From the NCBI GenBank assembly GCA_905221605.1, contig CAJNDS010000569.1:1-64000 (forward strand): a DNA stretch of 64,000 nucleotides, written 5' to 3'. Below the pieces are notes generated by a model that searched no databases, had not been told where the DNA came from, and saw only the letters and a program-made list of their open reading frames with translations. Source of the stretch: Symbiodinium natans (taxonomy: Eukaryota; Sar; Dinophyceae; Suessiales; Symbiodiniaceae). Within the stretch, counting starts at the first letter, position 1, and each line of letters begins with the position of its first letter. Positions 11,401 to 18,823 of the stretch are shown here, in pieces. The position numbers were made by a program, and so were the translations under genes.

Positions 11401-14400
11401 ATGGGCCCCCAGCAGACCCAAGTGCCATGTACGATTCCCTCGCCATGGCCGGGACCATAGGCGAGGCCTATGTGGTGCAGCATCTGGGGTCTCCGGCGAT
11501 TACGCGCCAGATCTTTGGTGGGTCTGCAACTTTGGTTCGTCCCAGCGAATATGCAGCCCCGACTCCGTGGCACTCGGTGCTTCCGCGGTTTCCGGAAGGT
11601 CCACATCCACCACAGCTACTTCCCGAACCTGTGCAAGAAGAGGGTCGCCGTCCCAAAAGGTTTCGGGAGGTGGCCACCTCCACTGTGGATCAAGACTTGG
11701 CTGCAGAAGAGCGCCTCCATCTTCTTCTCCAAGGCAAAGGCCTCTTCGAATGGGGGCTGAGGCCCCACGACGTCCTGTCAGCCATGGACAGGCTGGGCGT
11801 CGTTACCAAGGGCGCTGGAGGGCGAAACGATCGCCGAGAGCGCGAATGCTCCATAAGCGCAATGGGGTATCTTCAGCGGCTCCTCATCTGCTTGCGCGCC
11901 TTTATCAATGCAAAGGCGGGGGAACGCCCGTTGTTGGCCCTTCACGAGCCGCGTCTCTTCGAGGGACCGCGCTTTACGCGGTATCGCGACGAACGTGTTG
12001 CGTGGGGCGAGCTCACTACGAGTTTGAGGCTTCGAACGGATGCTGCATTACGGTCGAAGGAGGCCAGCAATGCCCGCAGGGCCGCGCGAGATTCGCGCAG
12101 GAGGTTGAAGCCGAAGGCCCGTGCTGGTCCTGGTGGGTCTACATCAAGCGATTCGAGCTCCACCTCCGTTTCGGCCGACGAAGACCTCCATGGCGAAGGC
12201 CCCGAAGAGGCGCTGAGATTTTGCTTGAAGTGCCGGGAGGACAATATCTCAGTCCAAGAGGCCCTTTGCCTCCCTACGCCAGAGACGGCGCCACCACCGA
12301 TGGTGAAGCAAGCAGGGATGGGTGGTCGAGATCCTCCAGCTCCACCAATGGTTCCGGGAACTTCGGCTGCAACTCCGGGCCACCACGACGACGGGGACAT
12401 GCCCCTGGAGCCACCTTCTCCGGCTTCAACAGCCCCACCTGGGGATTCCATCGGCCGCCTCCTTCTTGGTCTTGGACAGACGGGCACGGAGCGCTCGTTC
12501 GTTCTTCCGCCGCCGCCGCCGGCGGTAAAGGCGATGCCACGCCCCGCTCCGGGGCCCTCCATGCCAACGGTTCCCGAATCGGGAGCTCCATCTTCCAGCA
12601 GCTCGGCCAATGTCCCCAGCTTCGATGCGGTGGTGGCTGCCGCAAAAGAAACGATCAAGAAAGGATGAAGGGGATTTGGAGCCGTGGGCCCGGCTTGGAA
12701 TGTATCATAGCTTTCTTTTGTGTTCGGGATGGAGTCCTGGACTACGCCGACGCGGCGCACCGAATTTCCTTTCGAGAAGAAAACAAAGATGTGAGTGCGT
12801 GGTTTCGTTTTCTTGAAACACATGTGAAGCATGAGTTGTTTGAGCTTGCTTTGCCGCTTGGATTGCTTGAGCTTGAGCTTGCTTGTGCCCGAAACCCCTT
12901 TGAAACGCACCAAATCCCGAACCTTAACTTCAACCCCAACCGAACCACCGCCAGCCTATACAGGAATGGTCTTGGGCCAGGACTGGATGTCATGGCCATC
13001 GTGGCCGTCTTGGGATTCTGCAGCCTCTTGGGTGGTCTAGTGTTTTGGGGGTTCCACATTTTGTTTGTCGAGTTTAAAAGGTGTTCCGTTGGAGAAAAGG
13101 ATCGGAAGGTCTTTAGAGTGAGGCCGCGCAGGAAGGGCTGCAGTGTTAGGATCTTCTGTGGGGACCACTGGGTCCGAGTGCCTAGCTACAAGCAGTTTGT
13201 CTTGCATAGGAAGGCCCCAAAACCCCAAACACGTACACGTTGCATGTTGGGCATGTTGTTTTGCAAGGCTTGCAGTGTGCTTGGGAGTGTTTGTGCTTGG
13301 CTTGGTGTGCTTGATCTTGTTGAAAAGGGCAATGATGAGAGCCCGCCGGCGAGCAGTCCATTAGTGTGTCATCTGCGGATGATGCACAGAGGACTGCCAG
13401 TGCCGGGACAAGGGACTGAAGCTGAGCCCTTTGATTTGGAAGCTCCTCGTGGTGGGGAGCCCGGGTCTTCGTCTTCAAGGGTCCCCGAAGGAGTTCCGTC
13501 ACCGTCAAGTCCCGATTACGAGCCTTCTGAGGTTTCTGAAAGACCCCCCAAGCCTCCAGAGAATCCACCGGAACCACCGGACAGTGGAGAAGAAGGATCT
13601 TTTAGGATTCCGTTGTCCTCAACCGCCTTGTATCATCATCGTGCTCAAGGCCATTTCCCTTATGATTCCAACTGTGACTCATGCTGTTCGTCGAAGGGTC
13701 GTGTCCCCGCGCGTCGTTTGCGTCGCCGTCTTCAAAAGGAGAATCAGACTGTTGGTCTTGATTTTTTCTTTTTCGGCAAGCTAAGAGTCCTGTTGATGAC
13801 ACACCTGGGTTCCAGGTATACTGTCAGTCTGCCCGCACCGAACCTCGAAGATCCACAATTGCTTGCTAACATCAACAGAGTGCTGCGTGAGATGGGACTG
13901 GTAGGCAAAGCCGTGACGTTTCGAATGGATCAAGAAGGATCTATTATTGCTTTGGCAGAAAGACTGAGTAGGTCCCGAAACTGCCCCCACAGCGCAACCA
14001 TTGTTGATGTGGTTCCAGGATATAGGCCACAAGCCAAAGGCTCGATAGAACGACAAGTTGAATCGGTACGCCAAGGCTTCTGGGCTGTGTGGTTGGACTT
14101 GGAGCGCCAAATTGCTCTAAAGAAGTTCCCTGGTCAAGATGCAGAGCTGGGAAAGTACCAGCTTCCCTTAGGGGGTCTCTTGTGGCAAGCCTGTGTGTTC
14201 TATGTGTCGAGGTGTTACAATCTGTGGTCCTCGAGCCACGGTGACTCCACCACCAGCATTGATTTGCTGCATGAGGAAATAGTTCATCGAACTAGAACGC
14301 TTCCCTTTGGTTGTGTGGTTCAGGCAAAAGTTAGCAAGTCGAAGGCGCATCTTGCTAAATACAGGGGAGCGAAAACAGTCAAGGCTGTTTACTTAGGACC

Positions 14401-17332
14401 CGTGAACGCACGAGGTGGAGGGATCTTCGCGGCCCCTTTTGGTAGTACGGAGATTGACGTATTTCCGACCGGAAGAATCGTTGATGGAGCGTGCGAGGTG
14501 GGAACTGTCGAAGGCCTCGCTGTTGCGCAGTCTTTGGTTCTTGATGGTAAAGACCCAGAACGGCCTGTCTTGTATGAACCCGAAGGTGTTGATGATGGTA
14601 ATGGTCCTGAAGATGAAGTCATGGAAGGTGGTGTTGGTCCTTTAAATGAAGAAGACGAAGAGATGATTGCTGACGATACCTATGCTCCCGTAAGTGCCCC
14701 GGCGGAAGAAGGTGAGGCAGGAATCCTGCCTGATGAGGGGGAAAACATGGAGGACATGGAGATTGATTGGCTTACGAATCACCTCTTGGAGTCTTTGTAC
14801 CGAGGACCTGACCTTCGAGCTACCTCACAGGAGGTGGCTGACTCGTTTACCTTGAAATTCGGAGGAAGTAGGGTCAAGTGCCAGGTACCACGAAATGCGG
14901 TCTCTGAAACATCCGGAGAACAGTTGGATCCGAGCCTTTTGTATGCCTCAATGAAGTTGGAACTAGAGGAACTCGAGTCGTTCGGAGTAGGAAAGGTGAT
15001 CTCTGAAGATGAGGCCCGGAAGTCCGCACGTGAGAGCGGCAGGCGGGTACTTACCAGTCGGTGGGTCAACACGGTCAAGCGTAAAGGGCTGTACCGGTCA
15101 CGTCTGGTAGTAAGAGATTATGCTTCGATGGGAGGCACGACCTTGTCTGAAGGTATCTACAGCCCGACTACGAGTTTAGAGGGATTGCGGCTTCTGTTGG
15201 CACTGCTTTGTCGAAGAGGTTCAGTGTTGAGCTGTGACGTGAGCGTTGCTTTTATGCATGCAGCAGTGTCAAGGCCTGAGTACGTAGAGCTTTCGAGTAA
15301 CGTGAGTATTGCGGACTCTAAAATCCCTCAAAAGGCCGGAAACAAGAAGGTGTATCTTCGATTACACAAAGCCATGAACGGACTGAGATCAGCACCGCTT
15401 TCTTGGTATAAGGAGCTGAGTTCGCACTTGGAGCAGAGCGGATTCAGTCCAAGCTTGGACCCGACGATATACCGCAGGAAGACCTCCAAGGGTCTGACGC
15501 TGGTCCTTTTTTATGTTGACGATTTGTTAATCTACTCTGAGGACCCCTCCGAAGGGAAGAAGGTTTTCGAAGATCTACAGAAACGCTACAAGCTGAAACT
15601 GACTGGTGAGCTTCATGAGAATTGTGCGGGAGAAGTATCCTTTCTAGGACGGCGAATCTTCAGGAATAAGGGAGAGAAGCGAGTCTATTTTGGACTGGAC
15701 GCTAAGTATTTGGATTCCTGCTGTGAAGAGTATGGGATAACCAAACCGAACCCCAAGCTTCCGTCATTGGAGAAGCGCTACTCTGACCTCATTAAGAAAG
15801 GCCAAACTGAAAAGATCAGTCCAGCTGCTCACGAGAAGTACCGTAGGACCTTAGGGCGTCTAGCATGGGCTGCCCTCTCCAGACCAGATTTGCAGTTCTG
15901 CTGCGGATTTTTGGGGCGTCATCAGTCGGCCCCTGACGAGGCAGCTGAAACATGCATGAGGGATGTTCTCAAATGGGTCAAAGGTCTTCCGCATAAGGTT
16001 CAGGTGTTTCCGTCGACTCGGGAGATCCTGGAAGACGATGCGGATCCCCAAGCGGTATCGTGCTTTACGGACGCAAGCTGGAGCCTGAATTCTGTTAGTG
16101 GTGGTGTGATTACTTGGGAAAACTGCTGTTTAAAGACGTTCAGCAGGAAGCAGTCCACCACAGCCCTTTCGAGCGCCGAGAGTGAGCTTGCGGCGCTTAC
16201 TGAGATAGCCAGGGAAGGTTTGTACATTGCTCTCTTGACGGAGACCATCTTGGAGGGCATCCCGAAGGACCGGGAAACGGGGTACTACCTTCTTAAGGGG
16301 TATTCGGACTCTGAAAGCGCCGTGTCCATTTCCAAAATGGGGACATTGTTGAGGAAAGTCCGCCATATTGAGTTAAGAGCCGCTTTTCTCCAAGAACTTG
16401 TCCAGCTGGGAAGATTCACGATTGAGCACATACCAGGTGCTGTCAACCCGGCAGATGCTCTAACAAAAAGCCCAACTAACGACAGTTTGGTCAGCTTGTG
16501 CGAGGCTTGTGGCCTCATTCCGGAACCAGTCCCCTGGAAAGAGAAAAATTCCGGAACCAGCGCTTCTGTCACGTTTAAAGAGCCCAATAAACCAGCAGAT
16601 GAAGTCTGCGAACTGAACGTCCCTGTTTCTTGGCGAGCCGCAGCAGAGAAGGTAGCAAGGAACCAGGCTTCTTATGTTGTGGTTGAGCTCTGCTGTGAAG
16701 AAGGAAGCTCTTTGTCAAAAGCTTGCTCGAAGAATCCTCGTATCGCGTATTTTGGAGTGACAAAGCAAGTGGATCTGTTAAGTGAAAACGGATACCAGCT
16801 TCTCAAAGAAGTCTTTAGTGTGTTACTTCATGACGGGGTGAAGGTGTATGCGCACTTGTCTACGCCGTGTTCGGCTGGATGCGGACTTCGTCATTTGAGA
16901 TTTCGAAAAGGTGGACAGTCCTACGCCAGGTGGCGGGAGTCTCTCTTGGTCCACAAGAGGTCTTGGCGAAGGATTTGGAACCTTCTCCGTCCGTACGCGA
17001 ACTGTCCGCGTCTTCTTCTTTCTCACGAGTGGCCAGCTAGGTCTGACTTGTGGAATGAAACGGTCTTTAGGTCTGTAAGTCAACGTCTTGGTCTTGCGAA
17101 GGGATGTGTCGTCGATCGCTGTTGCTTCGAGAAGGGTTCTGAAAGAGCCTGGAAGAGATGGTGGTTTTGTAGTAACTCTTCGAATTTCATCAACAGTATG
17201 GCTAGGAACCGCTGTGATGAGAGCCACCAACACATCCACCTTCAGCTCCCGGCGTCAGGTGTGTACCCTGAGCTGTTAGGAGAAGAAATGCTGAAGGGTG
17301 CGAGACGAGCTATGGAAGAAGACAGGACTTGA
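8435..17332 (+). CDS. Ty1/copia Gag-Pol polyprotein with methyltransferase-like C-terminus (copia-1)
   Basis: The frame is open from 8435; the first ATG is at 8534. Residues below are numbered from the TTG codon at 8480. The order is: Gag with a CCHC zinc knuckle (313-326), a Lys/Gly-rich linker, an aspartic protease (DSGA, Asp498), a long foreign-looking segment (about 720-1620), integrase (His/Cys zinc motif from 1719; Asp1761, Asp1817, Glu1857), reverse transcriptase (Asp2253 and YVDD 2345-2348) and RNase H (Asp2531). Protease-integrase-RT-RNase H order is diagnostic of Ty1/copia. The C-terminal 250 residues resemble a Rossmann methyltransferase: VVELCCEEGSSL at 2734, TPC at 2795-2797 and HEWP at 2849-2852. 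This parallels motifs I, IV and VI of C5-methyltransferases but is divergent. The 5' end is probably truncated by the 600-bp repeat. Confidence 0.88.
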   Translation, partial: PSKKLRQQNQSTLELLRQQGQATQQNQQLIAALMRRMDLEEKRRNEAEEKAAETAKLVAEAEAKTADPFSGPGATAATGSSSSTSFSGGSTLQNRAEKYLPPLPLLEHQGMSKGRMREVETWHGYVETLSSWLALQDESFVRELQLCVKVKHEILQKDLSVEVAARSAKLFYYLTQALAKWERGLELLRSCSKRQALSACGYEAMRTITQQYSIVSRMEAVFVRDQCLKLQHTCQHIRRPTDLIRHLEDEFSRSEAKLSNFPELLLSEADRCSILLQAVNTELRQYVVLHGKSNDWNSLCSSLKYYEEQLRLCEAPGGTSRSLSDTLCDYCGKRGHQAEKCWQKQRDEKARGGGSPDKGKGDHGKDRKKPKDKGKGDRNPKGGGTPKGGGTPRGGGTPRSEHGDKSPKGRGKGKEKSKKKKGKGKGRYLGEPESEADSGEATLMALGFSGVREASAEPSLPPRVLNAPEEVKPVGTVVGDSMGALGSKFSQRGNLSQMCSHLGVSPRDVWLVDSGATCHIVSNQFISGFRVVKTHDKAASLFNASGGSIDVSSVVDIEVYFGDVLLRLGEVLVADVGFNVLSPWCGAELGWKTYLSKTGSRMYKGNKKSIKLVGHNRAWWAFSGGKKSKASSKKGAEGPKDMELDSLKDAVVPGSEVPIPSGQRTAPRSILKKGGKSLHKVDELDDEQCGRHALSSTPFSFLLRGFRSEIFTPESPLGKPKVPSIGPESPQEELVFDKNLRKQHDMCGLTLIRKQHDMFGLNLRLIFELGLNCLSMLLWNLGNIHALELALRGCVMFFMGCFLLMQGIGAPFGGARRNRSGALSVLVLVAFCFCCSESNTLHDGWLPNLWACDRGPSWWRGECFANGGPVAGGGDGPGANWRERGAIGGFLGGSSFPSSGSGGAFAYRLRELGALAPHCGGPRGDWRFRCAEDYSGGHHAATIHSGTTPDGLASCFAFRYEEEDCRGCRAWGPFVPRSWGTNAPAFPLLWAPSRPKCHVRFPRHGRDHRRGLCGAASGVSGDYAPDLWWVCNFGSSQRICSPDSVALGASAVSGRSTSTTATSRTCARRGSPSQKVSGGGHLHCGSRLGCRRAPPSSSPRQRPLRMGAEAPRRPVSHGQAGRRYQGRWRAKRSPRARMLHKRNGVSSAAPHLLARLYQCKGGGTPVVGPSRAASLRGTALYAVSRRTCCVGRAHYEFEASNGCCITVEGGQQCPQGRARFAQEVEAEGPCWSWWVYIKRFELHLRFGRRRPPWRRPRRGAEILLEVPGGQYLSPRGPLPPYARDGATTDGEASRDGWSRSSSSTNGSGNFGCNSGPPRRRGHAPGATFSGFNSPTWGFHRPPPSWSWTDGHGALVRSSAAAAGGKGDATPRSGALHANGSRIGSSIFQQLGQCPQLRCGGGCRKRNDQERMKGIWSRGPGLECIIAFFCVRDGVLDYADAAHRISFREENKDVSAWFRFLETHVKHELFELALPLGLLELELACARNPFETHQIPNLNFNPNRTTASLYRNGLGPGLDVMAIVAVLGFCSLLGGLVFWGFHILFVEFKRCSVGEKDRKVFRVRPRRKGCSVRIFCGDHWVRVPSYKQFVLHRKAPKPQTRTRCMLGMLFCKACSVLGSVCAWLGVLDLVEKGNDESPPASSPLVCHLRMMHRGLPVPGQGTEAEPFDLEAPRGGEPGSSSSRVPEGVPSPSSPDYEPSEVSERPPKPPENPPEPPDSGEEGSFRIPLSSTALYHHRAQGHFPYDSNCDSCCSSKGRVPARRLRRRLQKENQTVGLDFFFFGKLRVLLMTHLGSRYTVSLPAPNLEDPQLLANINRVLREMGLVGKAVTFRMDQEGSIIALAERLSRSRNCPHSATIVDVVPGYRPQAKGSIERQVESVRQGFWAVWLDLERQIALKKFPGQDAELGKYQLPLGGLLWQACVFYVSRCYNLWSSSHGDSTTSIDLLHEEIVHRTRTLPFGCVVQAKVSKSKAHLAKYRGAKTVKAVYLGPVNARGGGIFAAPFGSTEIDVFPTGRIVDGACEVGTVEGLAVAQSLVLDGKDPERPVLYEPEGVDDGNGPEDEVMEGGVGPLNEEDEEMIADDTYAPVSAPAEEGEAGILPDEGENMEDMEIDWLTNHLLESLYRGPDLRATSQEVADSFTLKFGGSRVKCQVPRNAVSETSGEQLDPSLLYASMKLELEELESFGVGKVISEDEARKSARESGRRVLTSRWVNTVKRKGLYRSRLVVRDYASMGGTTLSEGIYSPTTSLEGLRLLLALLCRRGSVLSCDVSVAFMHAAVSRPEYVELSSNVSIADSKIPQKAGNKKVYLRLHKAMNGLRSAPLSWYKELSSHLEQSGFSPSLDPTIYRRKTSKGLTLVLFYVDDLLIYSEDPSEGKKVFEDLQKRYKLKLTGELHENCAGEVSFLGRRIFRNKGEKRVYFGLDAKYLDSCCEEYGITKPNPKLPSLEKRYSDLIKKGQTEKISPAAHEKYRRTLGRLAWAALSRPDLQFCCGFLGRHQSAPDEAAETCMRDVLKWVKGLPHKVQVFPSTREILEDDADPQAVSCFTDASWSLNSVSGGVITWENCCLKTFSRKQSTTALSSAESELAALTEIAREGLYIALLTETILEGIPKDRETGYYLLKGYSDSESAVSISKMGTLLRKVRHIELRAAFLQELVQLGRFTIEHIPGAVNPADALTKSPTNDSLVSLCEACGLIPEPVPWKEKNSGTSASVTFKEPNKPADEVCELNVPVSWRAAAEKVARNQASYVVVELCCEEGSSLSKACSKNPRIAYFGVTKQVDLLSENGYQLLKEVFSVLLHDGVKVYAHLSTPCSAGCGLRHLRFRKGGQSYARWRESLLVHKRSWRRIWNLLRPYANCPRLLLSHEWPARSDLWNETVFRSVSQRLGLAKGCVVDRCCFEKGSERAWKRWWFCSNSSNFINSMARNRCDESHQHIHLQLPASGVYPELLGEEMLKGARRAMEEDRT
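10959..12668 (+). CDS. Unrecognised 569-aa ORF nested in the copia-1 polyprotein, alternative frame
   Basis: It starts at an ATG at 10959 and lies one base out of phase with the surrounding polyprotein frame. Its composition is ordinary (acidic and Pro-rich N-terminus, a helical middle with RLHLLLQGKGLFEWGL and ISAMGYLQRLLICLRAFINA, then a basic stretch and a Pro/Ser-rich tail). The overlapping polyprotein frame is oddly rich in Gly, Arg, Trp and Cys, as expected for a shadow frame. I therefore think this ORF is the real protein of the region. Flanking it (10640-10958 and 12669-13340) are low-complexity GCTTG-rich stretches that look like untranslated sequence. I recognise no family. It could be an Env- or Gag-like accessory protein or cargo of an inserted element. 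Confidence 0.6.
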   Translation: MMGGSQTSGPAIEDPVGGEASVSPMVGPSLEEVTVQEPIGEKEVPSAASSGEVLFRPPDREVPSPTDSENWGHWRPIAADPVEIGDSDVPRITPVDTTQPPSIPGQRLTALHHALLFDMRRRIAEAAELGVHLYPDPGEPMPQLSHYYGPPADPSAMYDSLAMAGTIGEAYVVQHLGSPAITRQIFGGSATLVRPSEYAAPTPWHSVLPRFPEGPHPPQLLPEPVQEEGRRPKRFREVATSTVDQDLAAEERLHLLLQGKGLFEWGLRPHDVLSAMDRLGVVTKGAGGRNDRRERECSISAMGYLQRLLICLRAFINAKAGERPLLALHEPRLFEGPRFTRYRDERVAWGELTTSLRLRTDAALRSKEASNARRAARDSRRRLKPKARAGPGGSTSSDSSSTSVSADEDLHGEGPEEALRFCLKCREDNISVQEALCLPTPETAPPPMVKQAGMGGRDPPAPPMVPGTSAATPGHHDDGDMPLEPPSPASTAPPGDSIGRLLLGLGQTGTERSFVLPPPPPAVKAMPRPAPGPSMPTVPESGAPSSSSSANVPSFDAVVAAAKETIKKG

Positions 17333-17350
17333 GGACGCAACTGTTGCAGG

Positions 17351-17614
17351 CATGAGGGGGTGTGAAAGTTTTTTTGACTTGGCTCAAGTTTCGGCTCAGA
17401 CCCCGGTGGGGTGTTGTGGTAGGAAAGCGACTGTGAAACAAGCCCTGAGGCCCAAACCTTGTGTGGGGGAACAGGCTCCATCTTGAATCCCAGTCTCTTT
17501 GTAGTGCCATAGCATACCGTACCCACCGGAAAGGGGCTCGCTCCTAACGGGGGTTGACCAACACACCCTCCCACCATCATAGGGGGAGAAAGGGTGGTCA
17601 ACACGCCTCCCGCA
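17351..17614 (+). other. Probable polypurine tract and start of copia-1 3' LTR, then the LINE leader
   Basis: GCATGAGGGGG (about 17350-17360) is followed directly by TGTGAAAG, the expected polypurine tract to LTR junction 18 bases after the polyprotein stop. I find no matching 5' LTR and no clear TG...CA end, so the LTR is probably truncated by the LINE. TTGGCTCAAG at 17379-17388 matches the 3' end of the dinoflagellate spliced leader over 10 bases only. Confidence 0.45.
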
Positions 17615-18787
17615 ATGGGTCGGGAATACACTGTTTGCAAGGGCTGCGGAAATTGGATCTACACAGATCTAATCACGCAGGACCTCAAATGCAAGAAGTG
17701 TGCAAAGACCTGGCCCACCAAGGGGAGGCGTCCTACAGTGTGGGAATCTGCCACCTGGAGGAACCCCAAAACCCCTAAGCCCAAAGCCCAGAATGGGGAG
17801 GCAATGGGGGGCACGCCCAACCCGCCGTCGCCCAAGCCGCCTCGAACCCCTAAGGTCTACAAGGCCTTGGAAGGGGTATGGGAACAAATTCCCGAAGCTG
17901 CCCGTGTTGAACTCTCCAAGGCCGGTTTCAGGGCCCCGGTGGAGGACAAGTCGTCGGATGAGGTGGCCCTTCTGGACCTATTGCAGGCCCACATTGGGGA
18001 TCTGCCAGCGGACGTCCAGACAGCGCTGCACAACAGGAACAAGGTTCCTGATGTTCCGCCAGAAGAGGCCGCCATAACGGCCACGAACGAGCTCAAAGGG
18101 GCATCCACCAAGCTGCGGTCCTTAGGCCACCGCAAAATTCGTCTCCAAGCCAAGATTGACGAATCGAAGGCCGCCCTCAAAGCGTTGTATGTTGAAATGC
18201 AAAACTTGATGCAAGAGCTGAAAGCGGCTGAGGAAAATATGGAAACCCTTGCCAAGACCTTCCGGGACAAGGTACTCCAGGCGCCCGTTCAAGAAGAAGA
18301 TGAGGACTTTAATCTGTCCGAGGTGCTTGGAAGCATTGGCCTTTCCCTTGATGAAGCCCAACTCCAAAAGGTGCGGGATGCCCAGGCCCAGCACAAGCTC
18401 CAGCGAAGGCAGAAGGCTGCGGAGCAGCTGCTGGCCCATGCCGGTTTCCCGCCTGGATTGGGGGGGAGTCCTCCAGGTATAGGGGGTCAGGCCATTGCAG
18501 CCCAGTTGGAAGCCATTGGGGTGACCCTGACCCCAGACCAAAAGAACATGATAATCACTGGGCAGTGGCCCGGCCCCTCACAGACCATCGACCTCACGGC
18601 GGCAATTGAGCAAGGATGCCCCAACATGGAAATTGAAGACCTTGAGCTAAGACGAGAAGAACTTGAAGTGCAGCTTGAGCGCAAACGACGCAAGCTGGCT
18701 ACCCAAAGCGCCTCCCCACCCACCTCCGTCAAAGAAGGGGGCAAGGAAAAAGGGGAGCGCAGCCGCTCGCCCAAAACCAGGAGTTAG
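17615..18787 (+). CDS. LINE ORF1: zinc-ribbon and coiled-coil protein
   Basis: The frame is open from 17594; the ATG at 17615 gives 390 aa and puts a CxxCGxWI...CKKC zinc-ribbon at the very N-terminus. The middle (about residues 150-230) is rich in Ala, Glu, Lys and Leu and reads as a coiled coil, followed by a Gln/Gly/Pro linker, a second Glu/Arg/Leu-rich helix and a basic Ser/Arg tail. A nucleic-acid-binding zinc module plus coiled coil fits ORF1 proteins of non-LTR retrotransposons, which coat the RNA. The same CxxCGxWI signature recurs near the C-terminus of ORF2 downstream, which supports both belonging to one element. The role is inferred from position and composition. Confidence 0.65.
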   Translation: MGREYTVCKGCGNWIYTDLITQDLKCKKCAKTWPTKGRRPTVWESATWRNPKTPKPKAQNGEAMGGTPNPPSPKPPRTPKVYKALEGVWEQIPEAARVELSKAGFRAPVEDKSSDEVALLDLLQAHIGDLPADVQTALHNRNKVPDVPPEEAAITATNELKGASTKLRSLGHRKIRLQAKIDESKAALKALYVEMQNLMQELKAAEENMETLAKTFRDKVLQAPVQEEDEDFNLSEVLGSIGLSLDEAQLQKVRDAQAQHKLQRRQKAAEQLLAHAGFPPGLGGSPPGIGGQAIAAQLEAIGVTLTPDQKNMIITGQWPGPSQTIDLTAAIEQGCPNMEIEDLELRREELEVQLERKRRKLATQSASPPTSVKEGGKEKGERSRSPKTRS

Positions 18788-18823
18788 GAACCCGGCCGGG
18801 AGGGCGCCACGTGGGGTTTAATA

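Noticed and set aside
11942-12913. 323-codon minus-strand open frame opposite the nested copia-1 ORF
   Set aside because: It is the antisense shadow of a GC-rich coding region, with Ser/Arg/Gly-rich composition and no domain.
17379-17388. Spliced-leader relic in the copia-1 LTR
   Set aside because: Only ten bases match; the upstream leader bases do not, and chance matches of this length are expected.
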